Origin: Bacteroidales bacterium UBA4772
Lineage (GTDB): Bacteria > Bacteroidota > Bacteroidia > Bacteroidales > VadinHA17
NCBI GenBank assembly: GCA_002403305.1
Contig: DHHM01000023.1
Span: 186,001-250,000 of the forward strand
Length of the DNA stretch: 64,000 bases
Direction of reading: 5' to 3'
The notes under the pieces were generated by a model. It searched no databases. It saw nothing but the letters and a program-made list of their open reading frames with translations, and was not told the origin of the DNA. Within the stretch, counting starts at the first letter, position 1. Every line of letters begins with the position of its first letter. Shown piece after piece: positions 1 through 9,253 of this stretch. A program made the position numbers and the translations under genes.

Positions 1-740
1 AGAGGAGTGATCCCCTTTCTGTCGGGTACATTGGGGTCGACACCGTTTTGCAGGAGGAGATCGGAAATGTCAGGGTAACCAAAAGTTACCCCAACCATTA
101 AAGGCGTATTGCCTTCACTGTCTTTCAGATCCGCAGGAGAGTCATAATAGAGCAGCATATCGGCAATGTAGAAGTATCCCAGGGCTGCTGCGTGGTGAAG
201 GGGAGACGCCTGGGTCCGGTCAACCTGCTCGGTAGAGGCTCCGTATCTTATAAGGATCTCTGCTGTCTCCAGGTCGTTTGACCGCACTGCAGAGATAAGC
301 GGCGTAATACCGTATACATCATAACTGTCGGGAGAGGCCCCAAGAAGAAGAAGGAGCTCCACAGCATGCTTGCTGCCTGAAGTAACTGCATAATGAAGCG
401 GCGTTGCAATCCTGCCCTCAAAATTGTTGACATCGGCTCCCTCTGCATAGAGTCTTACAATCTCATTGCATGCTCCTTTTGATGCAGCTATCTGCAGGTT
501 TATATCATCGGCATCATACCCGTCAGTAAGGTATTCACTGATATCAACGTACCTGTTCTGTTGATTGTACTCCGCAAGGAGTACCCTGATGCGGGAAATG
601 ATCGAATCAGCCCTGAGGGAATCAGGCTGTAGCTCAATCGATCCGGTCTGTAATAACAGAGTATCATTCTGTGACCACAGCGAAAGGGCTGTAAACAAAA
701 ACAGGGTCAAAACTGTAAATCTCTTCCTGACAGAGCTCAT
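1..740 (-). CDS. Exported ankyrin-repeat protein, C-terminus outside window
   Basis: The minus strand is open from an ATG at 740 to the window edge, giving about 246 residues without a stop. The N-terminus (MSSVRKRFTVLTLFLFTALS) is a signal peptide ending near SLWSQ, so the product is probably periplasmic or surface-exposed. From about residue 85 on there are four to five ankyrin repeats, recognisable by repeated TPLH/TPL cores followed by ELLLLLGA-, EILIRYGA- and DLLLQNGVDPN-type helices. Ankyrin stacks bind other proteins; the partner cannot be read from the sequence. It is divergent from the serine hydrolase at 883, with 142 bp between the starts. The true C-terminus is not visible. Confidence 0.85.
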   Translation of the reverse strand, partial: MSSVRKRFTVLTLFLFTALSLWSQNDTLLLQTGSIELQPDSLRADSIISRIRVLLAEYNQQNRYVDISEYLTDGYDADDINLQIAASKGACNEIVRLYAEGADVNNFEGRIATPLHYAVTSGSKHAVELLLLLGASPDSYDVYGITPLISAVRSNDLETAEILIRYGASTEQVDRTQASPLHHAAALGYFYIADMLLYYDSPADLKDSEGNTPLMVGVTFGYPDISDLLLQNGVDPNVPDRKGITP

Positions 741-882
741 GAATACAAAAATAGTCTCTGTTTTCAGTATCAGGGTTACTGTTGATATTTTTTTTCATGA
801 GTTGACAAAATTACTGCCGCAGTGTCATAAATGGAACATAATATTATACTTTTATACCCGTTTGAAATGGGGAAACAGAACG

Positions 883-2187
883 ATGAATTTGGATCACAGA
901 GCATTACGTATAATATTACTGACAGTTTTCGGATTGGTTATCTCTGTCTCGCGTGTCGGAACCGAGCACCTGGCAGAGACAGGTGCCTCCTACAGCCCGG
1001 TTCATTTGCGCATTGACAACAAACTGGCAAGCCATGAGCTGTTTGCCGGTGCCGAGAAGGGCGTTGAATGGTTTCTCGGAAACTGGGACATAAAGGGGGC
1101 TTCCGTAGCAGTGGCACGTGAAGGCAAGCTTCTTTATGCACGCGGATTCGGGTATGCCTCACTCTCGGATTCTCTTCCCGTAGAGCCCTACCACCGGTTC
1201 CGTGTTGCCAGTGTCTCCAAGCTGGTAACAGCCGTTGCCATACTGAAGCTGCAGGAGGAGAGCAGACTCTCTGTTGATGATCATGTCTTCGGTCCTGACG
1301 GTATCCTTGACGATACTCTCTTTGCAAATCCCAGGGACCGGCGTGTATTTGACATAACTGTCGGTCATCTGCTGGCACATGAAGGAGGATGGTCACAGCG
1401 TTACGGCGATCAGATGTTCATGCCTACGGTTGTGGCTTCGACGCTGGGTGTCCCCATGCCTGTTGACCTGAGAATGATAGTAAGATTCGCGCTTGACAAG
1501 AGCCTGCATTTCACACCGGGGACAGGGCAGTCATATTCCAACCTGGGATACAGTATCCTTGGGCTGGTGATCGGGAAAGTCTCCGGTATGAGTTATGAGG
1601 AGTATTGTGTCAGGCAGGTGTTGGAGCCCCTGGGCATATATGACATGGCACTGGGCCGGAATTTTCCTGAAGAAGCACTGCCATTTGAGGTCTCCTATTA
1701 CGAGGTTGAGAATGCGCCTCTCAAGCCGTCGGTAGACGGCTCGGGAGAGATGCTGCCTGCCAGCCGGGGCGGAAACGACATTGAGGCGCTGGGAGCTGCC
1801 GGAGGATGGGTGGCCACGGCTCCCGACCTTATGCGGCTGCTGCTTGCGGTCGACGGGTTTGACTATCCGAAGGACCTTCTTTCGCCGGAGAGCATTGATT
1901 TTATGACTGACGTGTACAACGGATATGCACCGGTAGGGTGGAGGACCACTCTCACCAACGGTTCCTGGTGGAGAACCGGATCGTTCCCCGGGACTACTGC
2001 CATGATGAAACGTCTGCCTGACGGTACTGCCTGGGTGATGCTGATGAACAGCAGTGCATGGAACGGGCCTGAGCTCTCCTCTGACGTTGACCGGATGATG
2101 GCTAAATTTATTGCCAGGGTCAGGGAGTGGCCTGAGGAGGACCTCTTCGCCTATTCACTGCCGGTACCCGTTATCGAACAGAACTAA
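883..2187 (+). CDS. Secreted serine hydrolase, beta-lactamase/PBP4-like fold (class C family)
   Basis: 434 residues of the beta-lactamase-related serine hydrolase family (PF00144). The nucleophile motif SxxK is S110-V-S-K113, followed by a Tyr-Ser-Asn motif (YSN in GQSYSNLGYS) and a late RTGSFPGT element in place of the KTG box. An N-terminal hydrophobic stretch (RIILLTVFGLVISVS) indicates export. The frame is open further upstream to 565, but that part would run antisense through the ankyrin gene; the ATG at 883 gives a proper signal sequence and is preferred. Family members act as D-amino-acid peptidases, esterases or beta-lactamases, so the substrate is not predictable. The SRAP gene starts 12 bp downstream, suggesting co-transcription. 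Confidence 0.85.
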   Translation: MNLDHRALRIILLTVFGLVISVSRVGTEHLAETGASYSPVHLRIDNKLASHELFAGAEKGVEWFLGNWDIKGASVAVAREGKLLYARGFGYASLSDSLPVEPYHRFRVASVSKLVTAVAILKLQEESRLSVDDHVFGPDGILDDTLFANPRDRRVFDITVGHLLAHEGGWSQRYGDQMFMPTVVASTLGVPMPVDLRMIVRFALDKSLHFTPGTGQSYSNLGYSILGLVIGKVSGMSYEEYCVRQVLEPLGIYDMALGRNFPEEALPFEVSYYEVENAPLKPSVDGSGEMLPASRGGNDIEALGAAGGWVATAPDLMRLLLAVDGFDYPKDLLSPESIDFMTDVYNGYAPVGWRTTLTNGSWWRTGSFPGTTAMMKRLPDGTAWVMLMNSSAWNGPELSSDVDRMMAKFIARVREWPEEDLFAYSLPVPVIEQN

Positions 2188-2199
2188 CAATAAATCCCT

Positions 2200-2922
2200 G
2201 TGTGTTTTACAGTCAATGTAAATATTGTCAGGGAGGAGCTTGAGGTGCGATATGGCACTGAGCTTATCGATCGTGACAGCTATCGTCCGAGTTACTATTA
2301 TCATGCTTACAGCCTGCCCCTGATGCCCGTTCTCTGCTCAGGGGAGGGTGAGCCGATGCGACTATTCAGATGGGGTTTGATACCCTCCTGGTCAGCTGAT
2401 GAAGATGAAGCCCGGGAGATGATGACTAAAACCTTCAATGCCAGGGCTGAGACCATTAACACCCGGCCGGCCTTCAGGGACTCTTTTGCCAGCCGTCGAT
2501 GTCTGGTGCCGGTAAAGGGATTTTTCGAATGGCAGCATACCGGTGGCAGAAAGATACCGTGGTATATCAGACTGCGCAACGCAGATATCTTTTCTCTGGC
2601 CGGCATTTGGGACTCGTGGGAGATGAAGGGCGATGTCACTGTCAGAACCTTCTCCGTTGTTACCACCAGGGCCAATGAGCTTATGGAGGAGATACACAAT
2701 ACCAAAAAGAGAATGCCTGTGATCCTGCCGGCCGGGGCTGAAAAGGTGTGGCTTAACGAGGGAGTGCCGGCCGACGCGTTGTTATCGCTTACAGAGCCTG
2801 TGGCATCGAAGATGCTGGAGGCGCATACCATAAGCCCCCTGATCACCAACGCACGGGCAGACCGCAACAGGCCCGAGCTGATAATGCCTTACCGGTATCC
2901 TGTCCAGGGAACCCTCTTTTAA
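2200..2922 (+). CDS. SRAP-family protein (YedK/HMCES-like abasic-site DNA crosslink protein)
   Basis: 240 residues, with a GTG start that places the essential cysteine at position 2 (MCFTV). In this family Cys2 becomes the N-terminal residue after Met removal and forms a thiazolidine link with abasic sites in single-stranded DNA. Other conserved elements are visible: NARAE (80-84), GFFEW (107-111) with Glu110, and His166 shortly before RMPVIL (171-176). The length is typical. The start is fixed by the Cys2 requirement even though GTG is used. It lies 12 bp after the serine hydrolase and ends 3 bp before the stop of the convergent TonB-like gene. Role: protection of abasic sites at replication forks; linkage to a SOS-type regulator is not visible. 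Confidence 0.93.
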   Translation: MCFTVNVNIVREELEVRYGTELIDRDSYRPSYYYHAYSLPLMPVLCSGEGEPMRLFRWGLIPSWSADEDEAREMMTKTFNARAETINTRPAFRDSFASRRCLVPVKGFFEWQHTGGRKIPWYIRLRNADIFSLAGIWDSWEMKGDVTVRTFSVVTTRANELMEEIHNTKKRMPVILPAGAEKVWLNEGVPADALLSLTEPVASKMLEAHTISPLITNARADRNRPELIMPYRYPVQGTLF

Positions 2923-2925
2923 GTG

Positions 2926-3666
2926 CTAGTTCTGGGCTACAAAGATGAAAGTCAGGAAGCCTGCCTGCTTTGCAGGTGCAGAGAGGTCACTGTTGAACTT
3001 CGACCTGTAGGCGTGGGTGACAGCCGTCTCTGTGAGGCAGCGGTCCCTGGTGCTTGAAAGGCCGGATGCAGGCTCAGCCTTGATCACATTGCCTTTGGGA
3101 TCCACCACGATTGCCAGTGTTACCTGTCCGGCACCCTCGCACTTGTAGATGGGTATCGGAAGATATACATGATGACGGCCGGCAAGATCATAAAAGATCC
3201 TGGTGGGACCGGCAAAAGTACCTTTCTCTTCAGGATTATCCTTCTTTTCCGTGACCTGGGGCTCAATCAGTTTACCCGGCACCGGGATCTCATCCATCCC
3301 GCTCTCATCAGCCATCTCCTCCTCATCAGGGAAATTGCTCTCCTCAAGCATACCGCTCTTGATCATCTCCTCCCTGACCATCTCTTCATACTCCTTTGGG
3401 TCAAGGTCAACGGGCTTGTCAGCAAGGTTTTTTATAATGTTAACCATTTTATCAAAGTCGGCTCCCTCGAATTCACCGCTCCTGGCAAGCTCCAGTGCCT
3501 TCTCCGTCTCAGGATCAGGGACCTCCTCCTCGAATGCCAGGATGATCTCCGCTGCCATCTCCCGCTTCATGGCAGATACCTTGACCGACATGAATATCAC
3601 TGCCAGGGCGAGGTGTATGATGATCGTCGCCATGACTGCGGTAAACACTATCTCGAATTTGCTCAT
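2926..3666 (-). CDS. TonB-like protein with one membrane anchor and TonB-type C-terminal domain
   Basis: 246 residues. A single N-terminal transmembrane segment (residues 6-28, VFTAVMATIIIHLALAVIFM) is followed by an acidic middle part rich in Glu/Asp and a C-terminal region of about 80 residues (GQVTLAIVVDPKGNVIKAEP, then ETAVTHAYRSKF) that resembles the TonB C-terminal fold. The Pro-rich spacer typical of TonB is missing. It is last in an apparent operon after the receptor at 3716-6136 (49 bp gap), so it may be the dedicated energy transducer for that receptor. That pairing is inference; a periplasmic scaffold role is an alternative. Confidence 0.7.
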   Translation of the reverse strand: MSKFEIVFTAVMATIIIHLALAVIFMSVKVSAMKREMAAEIILAFEEEVPDPETEKALELARSGEFEGADFDKMVNIIKNLADKPVDLDPKEYEEMVREEMIKSGMLEESNFPDEEEMADESGMDEIPVPGKLIEPQVTEKKDNPEEKGTFAGPTRIFYDLAGRHHVYLPIPIYKCEGAGQVTLAIVVDPKGNVIKAEPASGLSSTRDRCLTETAVTHAYRSKFNSDLSAPAKQAGFLTFIFVAQN

Positions 3667-3715
3667 CAGGGTACGAAATTATAAAAATATCTGTCTCACA
3701 GCTAAATTAAATGAT

Positions 3716-6136
3716 TCAGAACCGGGCTGTCAGCCTGAGATTGACCATGCGGCCGGTAAGGTAATTAGGAACTGCATATTCGCGTGTTTGTCCTTCGCTG
3801 TTCCTGACAGTCCTGATCCAGGTATATGAGATTGTGTTCCTGATGTCAGCGAGGTTGAAAAGCTCGATACCTGCCACAAGCTCCTTCATTGAGAAGTTTT
3901 CCCTGCTTTTCTTCTGGCCGATGAGCACCTTTGAAAAGCCTATGTCTATTCGCCGGTAGGGAGGGATCCTGAACCAGACATCCCATTGCTCCCTGCCCGG
4001 GGGTGATGTGGGGATGCCCGTTCCGATGGCGATATTGATGTGCGCCCTGAAGTCGGGGTGCCCCGGCAGGTAATCCTGGAAGAATATGCTGAAACTTACC
4101 CGCTGGTCAAAGGGGGCCGGGTACCATCCGGTGCTGGCGGAAGGGATTCTCATCTCTGATCTCATAAGTGAGAGGCTGAACCAGGATTCGGCTCCTTTGA
4201 CGAACTCCCCGTTGACCCTCAGGTCGAGTCCTGCGGAGTAGCCCTCGGCAACATTACCAGTGCGGTAAATCAGTCTGACATTATCAACTGTATAAGGTAT
4301 CAGCCTGTCGAAGACCTTGCCATAGACTTCTGCCGTGAACCTGAATGGCCTGTCCCAGGCAATGAAATCATAATGACTGCCTGCAGTCAGGTGCAGGGAG
4401 CGCTGTGCCCGCAGCAGCAACTGCGGGTCATCTGACTTCAGCATCATCTCTCTTCCTCCGGGTGGCTGATGGTAAGCCCCGGTAGAGAGATAGAGCGACA
4501 ACCGGCCTGAGAGTGCCATGTTCAGGGAAACACGCGGAGAGAGAAGCAGCTCCGAATTGTAAGTGTCATATGAGGCCCTGATGCCGGCATTGAGATCGCA
4601 CTTTTTACCTGCTGCATTGAAACTGTTCCTGCTGATGAACCATCCTTCGGCAATGAAGCTGCTTATATTACTGGCCCGGTCAGTGTATGAGGTCAGGGCA
4701 ACACCTTCAGCCTCTTCGCGCAGCGTATACCCGGCAGAATCGACCCTGAGCCACTCATTCAGACCGATATCATGGCTCCGGTGTTTTGCCGTCACTCCCC
4801 ACTCGAGACCGTTCCTGCTCCCATTCAGGTAGCCTCGGTACGAGAGACCGGTCATCCCTGTGCGGAGGGTGTTGCGTGCATGTGTGAGCCAGCTTCCTGC
4901 GCCCGCATTCAGGAGGGTGTCGGGACCGCTATCAGGCCCTTCCGTCCTGTCAAGCAATGAAAGGCTGTAGGCACCGCGAATATCATAGCTCTCATTTTCA
5001 TGAGCGATGTAAGATGAAAATAAGATCTTCGTCGTAAGCCTCTCGTTGTGCCTGATCACCATTTTCAATGCTGCACCCCCGTTATCATACCTGTCGCGCT
5101 CGCCTCCTTCGAACCATGCATAGAGCCTAAAGGCATTCTCTATGGTTCCAAATGTTGTGGTTCGGCTTCCCGGAATGAAGGTATACCTGTTTGATGAACC
5201 CCAGAGTGAAAGCGTCAGTTCACTGTTCTCTCCCGTCTTGTATCCTGCCATGGCCTGCAGATCGGCAAAACGGGGGATATAATCGGCCCTGGTGTCAAGA
5301 CTTCCCAGAAGCATGGCGTTGGAGCGGTACCTGGCTCCGGCAATAAACCAGAACTTCCTGTCCCTGCTACGGCCGCCGGCGTGCATGGATGAGGTGATGA
5401 GACCTGGCGAAAGCGAGCCTTCGAACTCCTGAGGCTCACGGTATGTGATATCCAGGACCGAAGAGAGCCGGTCGCCGTATGCGGCGCTGAAACCGCCGGG
5501 AGAGAAGCTTACTGATGCCGTAAGGTCGGGATTGATCCTGCTTAGTCCTTCCTGTTGCCCGGCCCTGATAAGATAAGGCCTGTAGATCTCAATATCATTT
5601 ATGTAGACAAGGTTCTCGTCATAGCTGCCTCCCCTGACCGAGTAGCTGTAGCTGAGCTCGCTGAATGAAGCTACGCCGGGGAAGGTGGCTACGGCCGACT
5701 CTATGCCTCCCGTCACCGATGGGATGCTTACCCCGGCGGAAACAGGGATAGCTATAACGGTTATGTTGTCAGGCCTTGATGCTGTCACCTGTACACCCTC
5801 TATCGCCACAGTACCGGGCAGAAGCATGACATGCAGGCTTCCTGCCGCGTCATCTGTGCTGACAACAAGTGTGTCGGGAAGATAGCCGAGAAAGGATATT
5901 ATTATCTTATGATCAGGCTTACCAGCCGGCAGGGGCAGGCTGAAGGTGCCGTCAGGTCGTGTTGCTACCCCGCTCTGCAGGGCAGGCAGGTAGACCGTTG
6001 CCCCCTGAATGGCAATTCCGGAGGTGTCAGTGACCCTGCCGGTGAGGGTTTGCGGCTGTGCGTAGAGGTGTGATTGTGACGCAACCGACAGAGTAACTAA
6101 AATGACGGCAAATGATATCCTTGGTGACCATGCCAT
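3716..6136 (-). CDS. TonB-dependent outer-membrane receptor with carboxypeptidase-like regulatory domain
   Basis: 806 residues. A signal peptide (MAWSPRISFAVILVTLSVAS) precedes a carboxypeptidase-regulatory-like beta-sandwich at about 30-115 (GRVTDTSGIAIQGATVYL, then FLGYLPDTLVV). A plug domain follows at about 120-235 (VTGGIESAVATFPGV, SVRGGSYDENLVYIND, AAYGDRLSSVLDITY), then a long beta-barrel ending in a C-terminal Phe (LRLTARF), the usual signal for BAM-mediated insertion. No SusD partner is adjacent, so this is not a standard SusCD glycan locus. Its ATG overlaps the stop of the upstream gene (TGATG at 6138-6134), indicating translational coupling. Substrate unknown. Confidence 0.92.
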   Translation of the reverse strand: MAWSPRISFAVILVTLSVASQSHLYAQPQTLTGRVTDTSGIAIQGATVYLPALQSGVATRPDGTFSLPLPAGKPDHKIIISFLGYLPDTLVVSTDDAAGSLHVMLLPGTVAIEGVQVTASRPDNITVIAIPVSAGVSIPSVTGGIESAVATFPGVASFSELSYSYSVRGGSYDENLVYINDIEIYRPYLIRAGQQEGLSRINPDLTASVSFSPGGFSAAYGDRLSSVLDITYREPQEFEGSLSPGLITSSMHAGGRSRDRKFWFIAGARYRSNAMLLGSLDTRADYIPRFADLQAMAGYKTGENSELTLSLWGSSNRYTFIPGSRTTTFGTIENAFRLYAWFEGGERDRYDNGGAALKMVIRHNERLTTKILFSSYIAHENESYDIRGAYSLSLLDRTEGPDSGPDTLLNAGAGSWLTHARNTLRTGMTGLSYRGYLNGSRNGLEWGVTAKHRSHDIGLNEWLRVDSAGYTLREEAEGVALTSYTDRASNISSFIAEGWFISRNSFNAAGKKCDLNAGIRASYDTYNSELLLSPRVSLNMALSGRLSLYLSTGAYHQPPGGREMMLKSDDPQLLLRAQRSLHLTAGSHYDFIAWDRPFRFTAEVYGKVFDRLIPYTVDNVRLIYRTGNVAEGYSAGLDLRVNGEFVKGAESWFSLSLMRSEMRIPSASTGWYPAPFDQRVSFSIFFQDYLPGHPDFRAHINIAIGTGIPTSPPGREQWDVWFRIPPYRRIDIGFSKVLIGQKKSRENFSMKELVAGIELFNLADIRNTISYTWIRTVRNSEGQTREYAVPNYLTGRMVNLRLTARF

Positions 6137-6831
6137 CAGTCACTGTTTTTTTTCTTGCGGCTCTTGCTCTTCTTTTTCTTTTTACTGGCCGGGTTGGAGC
6201 TTTTGTCAGGTTCATTCCTGAGCAGACCGTTCTTAACCTCCCGTGCAAATTTCTGCCATGCAAACGGATTAAGAAGGTTGTTTGCCGGCATCTGTCCCCT
6301 GGTATATAGATTGTCAGACACCTGTTGCATGACGTACCTGTATGATTCTCCGGGGGTGGCCCTCATGTCACTCCATATCTGCTGCTCGACAAGGGCAAGG
6401 TTATACTCCATGTTTTCCATGAGCGGGTCAACAGGCTTGTTTTCCAGTACGGCCCTTTTAAACTCCGAATATGTTTTCCATGGCAATACCAGTACCTCAC
6501 CTATGAGTATGGTGTCAGTAATCATCATCACATCAGTGATGAAGTGGGTACCCGTAACGGTTTCCGGTACCGTAAGGATTGTCGGTTTGTAACCTATTGC
6601 ACTGAAGAAGACGGTGTCACCCGGAATGCTTATGATGGAGAAGATACCTCTGCGGTCACTTGCCGCACCGCGTTGCAGATGCTTTGACCAGATACTCACA
6701 TCAGGAACGATGTAACCGTTTTCATCAGCTGTCAGTCCGTCAATCTGAATGAACCTGTTCTTCTGTTCCTGTGCACTGACCCCTGCTGTCACGCCGGCCA
6801 GCATGAGACAAATCATTAAAAACCTCTTCAA
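6136..6831 (-). CDS. Periplasmic carboxypeptidase-regulatory-like protein with lysine-rich tail
   Basis: 231 residues. The preferred start is TTG at 6831, which gives a full signal peptide (MKRFLMICLMLAGVTAGVSA); an ATG at 6816 would remove the basic N-region. Residues 30-95 resemble the carboxypeptidase-like regulatory domain seen at the front of TonB receptors (ENGYIVPDVSIW, RRGIFSII, FSAIGYKPTIL), but there is no plug or barrel. The C-terminus ends in a strongly basic run of Lys and Ser. It heads the three-gene operon and its stop overlaps the receptor start. The function is not known; the shared domain suggests that it works with the receptor at the outer membrane. Confidence 0.75.
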   Translation of the reverse strand: MKRFLMICLMLAGVTAGVSAQEQKNRFIQIDGLTADENGYIVPDVSIWSKHLQRGAASDRRGIFSIISIPGDTVFFSAIGYKPTILTVPETVTGTHFITDVMMITDTILIGEVLVLPWKTYSEFKRAVLENKPVDPLMENMEYNLALVEQQIWSDMRATPGESYRYVMQQVSDNLYTRGQMPANNLLNPFAWQKFAREVKNGLLRNEPDKSSNPASKKKKKSKSRKKKNSD

Positions 6832-6947
6832 CGACCACTATTTTTGCTTTGTAAAGTAAACAATAATGACATTTGATTCATGAATTTAACTTAACTTTAA
6901 TCATCTTTACTGTCGGCTGTAAATGGAAATTTTAAATCTAAAAATAT

Positions 6948-8564
6948 ATGCAAAAGTTATTACTGCTTGGTGATGAGGCTATTGCGCAGGCAGCGCTGGA
7001 TGCCGGCATGAGCGGCATGTATGCCTATCCCGGCACCCCTTCGACGGAGATAATGGAGTATATTCAGGCTTCACCCAGGGCTGCGGCAGAGGGTGTCCGA
7101 CGTGAGTGGTCTTCAAATGAGAAGACCGCCATGGAGGCTGCCCTGGGGATGTCATATGCCGGCAAGAGGGCTATGGTGGCCATGAAGCATGTCGGCCTCA
7201 ATGTGGCTGCTGATGCCTTCATCAACTCTGCGGTGACGGGTGTCAACGGCGGGCTGGTGGTTGTGGCGGCTGACGACCCCTCAATGCACTCGTCGCAGAA
7301 CGAGCAGGACTCTCGTTTCTACGGCCGGTTTGCGATGGTGCCCGTGCTTGAGCCGCGGAACCAGCAGGAGGCCTATGATATGATATTTGATGCCTTTAAC
7401 CTGTCGGAGAAATACAAGCTTCCGGTGTTGATTCGTATTACCACCCGCCTGGCACATTCGCGCGCTGCCGTAGAGCGCCGGGATGCAAGGACGCAGAACA
7501 GCAGCAGCCTGCCCTCCGATCCCAGGCAGTTTGTGCTGCTGCCGGCAATTGCACGGAAACAATACAGGGCACTCACCGGGCTCTATGAGAAGCTGCGCAC
7601 CGACCCTGTGCTCTCAGGCTATAACAGGTTTGCGAAGAGCGACAACAAAAAGACAGGGATAATCACATGCGGCATAGCTTACAATTACCTGCTCGAAAAT
7701 TTGGAGCAGCATCACGACGATTTTCCGGTGCTCTCACTGGCAGCTTACCCGGTGAACAGTGATGCTATCGCTGAGCTGGTGGAGAGCTGCGACCGGGTGC
7801 TTGTTCTCGAGGAGGGCTATCCGCTAATCGAGGAGCAGCTGAGAGGATTGCTCGACAGGGATGTTAAGGTTGCCGGTCGTCTCGACGCTACGGTGCCACG
7901 CGACGGTGAGCTCAATCCGGCAATAGTGGCTGCAGCGATGGGCATGAAGAAAGATTCCGGCAAGGAGGTGCCTGCCGTTGTGCGTCAGAGGCCTCCCTCA
8001 TTCTGCAAGGGATGCGGTCACGCCGATGTCTTTTCGGCACTGGCAGAGGTTATGAAGGGCTATGGTCCCAGACGTGTTTTTTCCGACATAGGCTGTTATA
8101 CCCTGGGAGCACTGCCTCCATTTAATATGGTCAACTCGTGTGTTGACATGGGAGCTTCCGTGACTATGGCAGTAGGTGCCGCTGATGCAGGACTCTTTCC
8201 TGCGGTGGCCTTCATCGGTGATTCAACTTTCACCCACTCCGGCATGACCGGGCTGCTTGACGCTGTGATAAAAGACTCCCCGATCACGGTTATCATCTCG
8301 GACAACTCGACCACTGGCATGACGGGCGGACAGCAATCGCAGGCCACCGGCAGGATTGAAAGCATCTGCCTTGGGCTGGGGGTGAACCCCGATCACCTGA
8401 GGATGATCATACCCCTTCGAAAAAACCACGAAGAAAATATGGCTGTCATCAGTGAGGAACTCAATCACCATGGGCTATCGGTAATAATTGCCATGAGAGA
8501 GTGCATCCAGACAGCATCCAGGAATAAGAAGGCCGCAGCGGCAAAGAAAAGCCAGACAGTGTGA
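6948..8564 (+). CDS. iorA: Indolepyruvate:ferredoxin oxidoreductase alpha subunit, without ferredoxin domain
   Basis: 538 residues. The N-terminal pyrimidine-binding (POR N) domain shows AYPGTPSTEIMEYI and the EWSSNEKTAMEAALG region; the C-terminal TPP-binding domain begins around residue 350 (CKGCGHADVFSAL) and has the GDSTF...DNSTTGMTGGQ thiamine-diphosphate motif near 423-465. The enzyme decarboxylates arylpyruvates from Trp, Phe and Tyr to aryl-acetyl-CoA and reduces ferredoxin. Archaeal IorA carries two 4Fe-4S clusters at its C-terminus; here only MRECIQT remains before a basic tail, so the clusters are absent. The partner iorB follows about 100 bp downstream. Confidence 0.93.
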   Translation: MQKLLLLGDEAIAQAALDAGMSGMYAYPGTPSTEIMEYIQASPRAAAEGVRREWSSNEKTAMEAALGMSYAGKRAMVAMKHVGLNVAADAFINSAVTGVNGGLVVVAADDPSMHSSQNEQDSRFYGRFAMVPVLEPRNQQEAYDMIFDAFNLSEKYKLPVLIRITTRLAHSRAAVERRDARTQNSSSLPSDPRQFVLLPAIARKQYRALTGLYEKLRTDPVLSGYNRFAKSDNKKTGIITCGIAYNYLLENLEQHHDDFPVLSLAAYPVNSDAIAELVESCDRVLVLEEGYPLIEEQLRGLLDRDVKVAGRLDATVPRDGELNPAIVAAAMGMKKDSGKEVPAVVRQRPPSFCKGCGHADVFSALAEVMKGYGPRRVFSDIGCYTLGALPPFNMVNSCVDMGASVTMAVGAADAGLFPAVAFIGDSTFTHSGMTGLLDAVIKDSPITVIISDNSTTGMTGGQQSQATGRIESICLGLGVNPDHLRMIIPLRKNHEENMAVISEELNHHGLSVIIAMRECIQTASRNKKAAAAKKSQTV

Positions 8565-8664
8565 TAAGTTGAAACTTGCATGAGCAAGAGCTCATAATCA
8601 GGGATATGCTTACGATGTGTCATGCAAGTCGCATTATATCAATAAAACAGAAATTTATCAACGA

Positions 8665-9243
8665 ATGAAATGTGATGTTATACTTGCAGGTGTAGGAGGA
8701 CAGGGTATCCTCTCCATTGCAGCCACGATAGGGTTGGCAGCCGTAGAACGGGGCCTCTTCCTCAAACAGTCAGAAGTGCACGGCATGAGCCAGAGGGGCG
8801 GTGACGTGCAGTCGCATCTCAGGATCTCGGACAGCGAGATCCATTCTGATCTGATACCTCACGGCGGAGCAGATCTGATCATCAGTGTAGAACCTATGGA
8901 GGCATTGCGTTATCTTCCCTGGCTGGCGCCCGAAGGCTGGGTGATCACCAACTCCGTGCCCTATATTAACATACCTGACTATCCTGACATTGCAGAACTG
9001 AAGGCTGCACTTGAGGATAACGGTAACACTGTCGTACTTGATGCCGACAGCATAGCCAGGGAACTGGGGTCACCAAGATCTGGAAATATGGTGATCCTGG
9101 GAGCGGCATCATCCTTTATACCTATGCCGTTTGAGATCCTGGAGCATGCAGTGCAACAGCTATTCAGTCGCAAGGGAGAAGAGGTGGTTGATCTCAATAT
9201 CCAGGCTCTGAGGGCAGGCAGAGAGGCCGCCGGCAGAGAGTAG
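8665..9243 (+). CDS. iorB: Indolepyruvate:ferredoxin oxidoreductase beta subunit
   Basis: 192 residues starting at the ATG at 8665 (MKCDVILAGVGGQG). An upstream in-frame GTG at 8617 would add 16 residues that do not match the family. Residues 8-16 form the AGVGGQGIL nucleotide/cofactor loop typical of the POR gamma-type domain, followed by QSEVHGMSQRGGDVQSHLRI, which is characteristic of IorB. It forms the IorAB complex with the upstream gene and completes oxidative decarboxylation of arylpyruvates in amino-acid fermentation. A strong hairpin lies just after the stop. Confidence 0.93.
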   Translation: MKCDVILAGVGGQGILSIAATIGLAAVERGLFLKQSEVHGMSQRGGDVQSHLRISDSEIHSDLIPHGGADLIISVEPMEALRYLPWLAPEGWVITNSVPYINIPDYPDIAELKAALEDNGNTVVLDADSIARELGSPRSGNMVILGAASSFIPMPFEILEHAVQQLFSRKGEEVVDLNIQALRAGREAAGRE

Positions 9244-9253
9244 AATACTGTAA

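Noticed and set aside
565..882. Upstream extension of the serine hydrolase frame
   Set aside because: It runs antisense to the ankyrin gene and lacks a signal sequence at its start; the ATG at 883 gives a normal signal peptide.
3203..3829. Ser-rich 208-residue frame on the plus strand
   Set aside because: Complement of the acidic region of the TonB-like gene; composition is that of an antisense shadow.
3716..6136. SusC of a polysaccharide-utilisation locus
   Set aside because: No SusD-like gene follows and the protein is shorter than usual SusC proteins.
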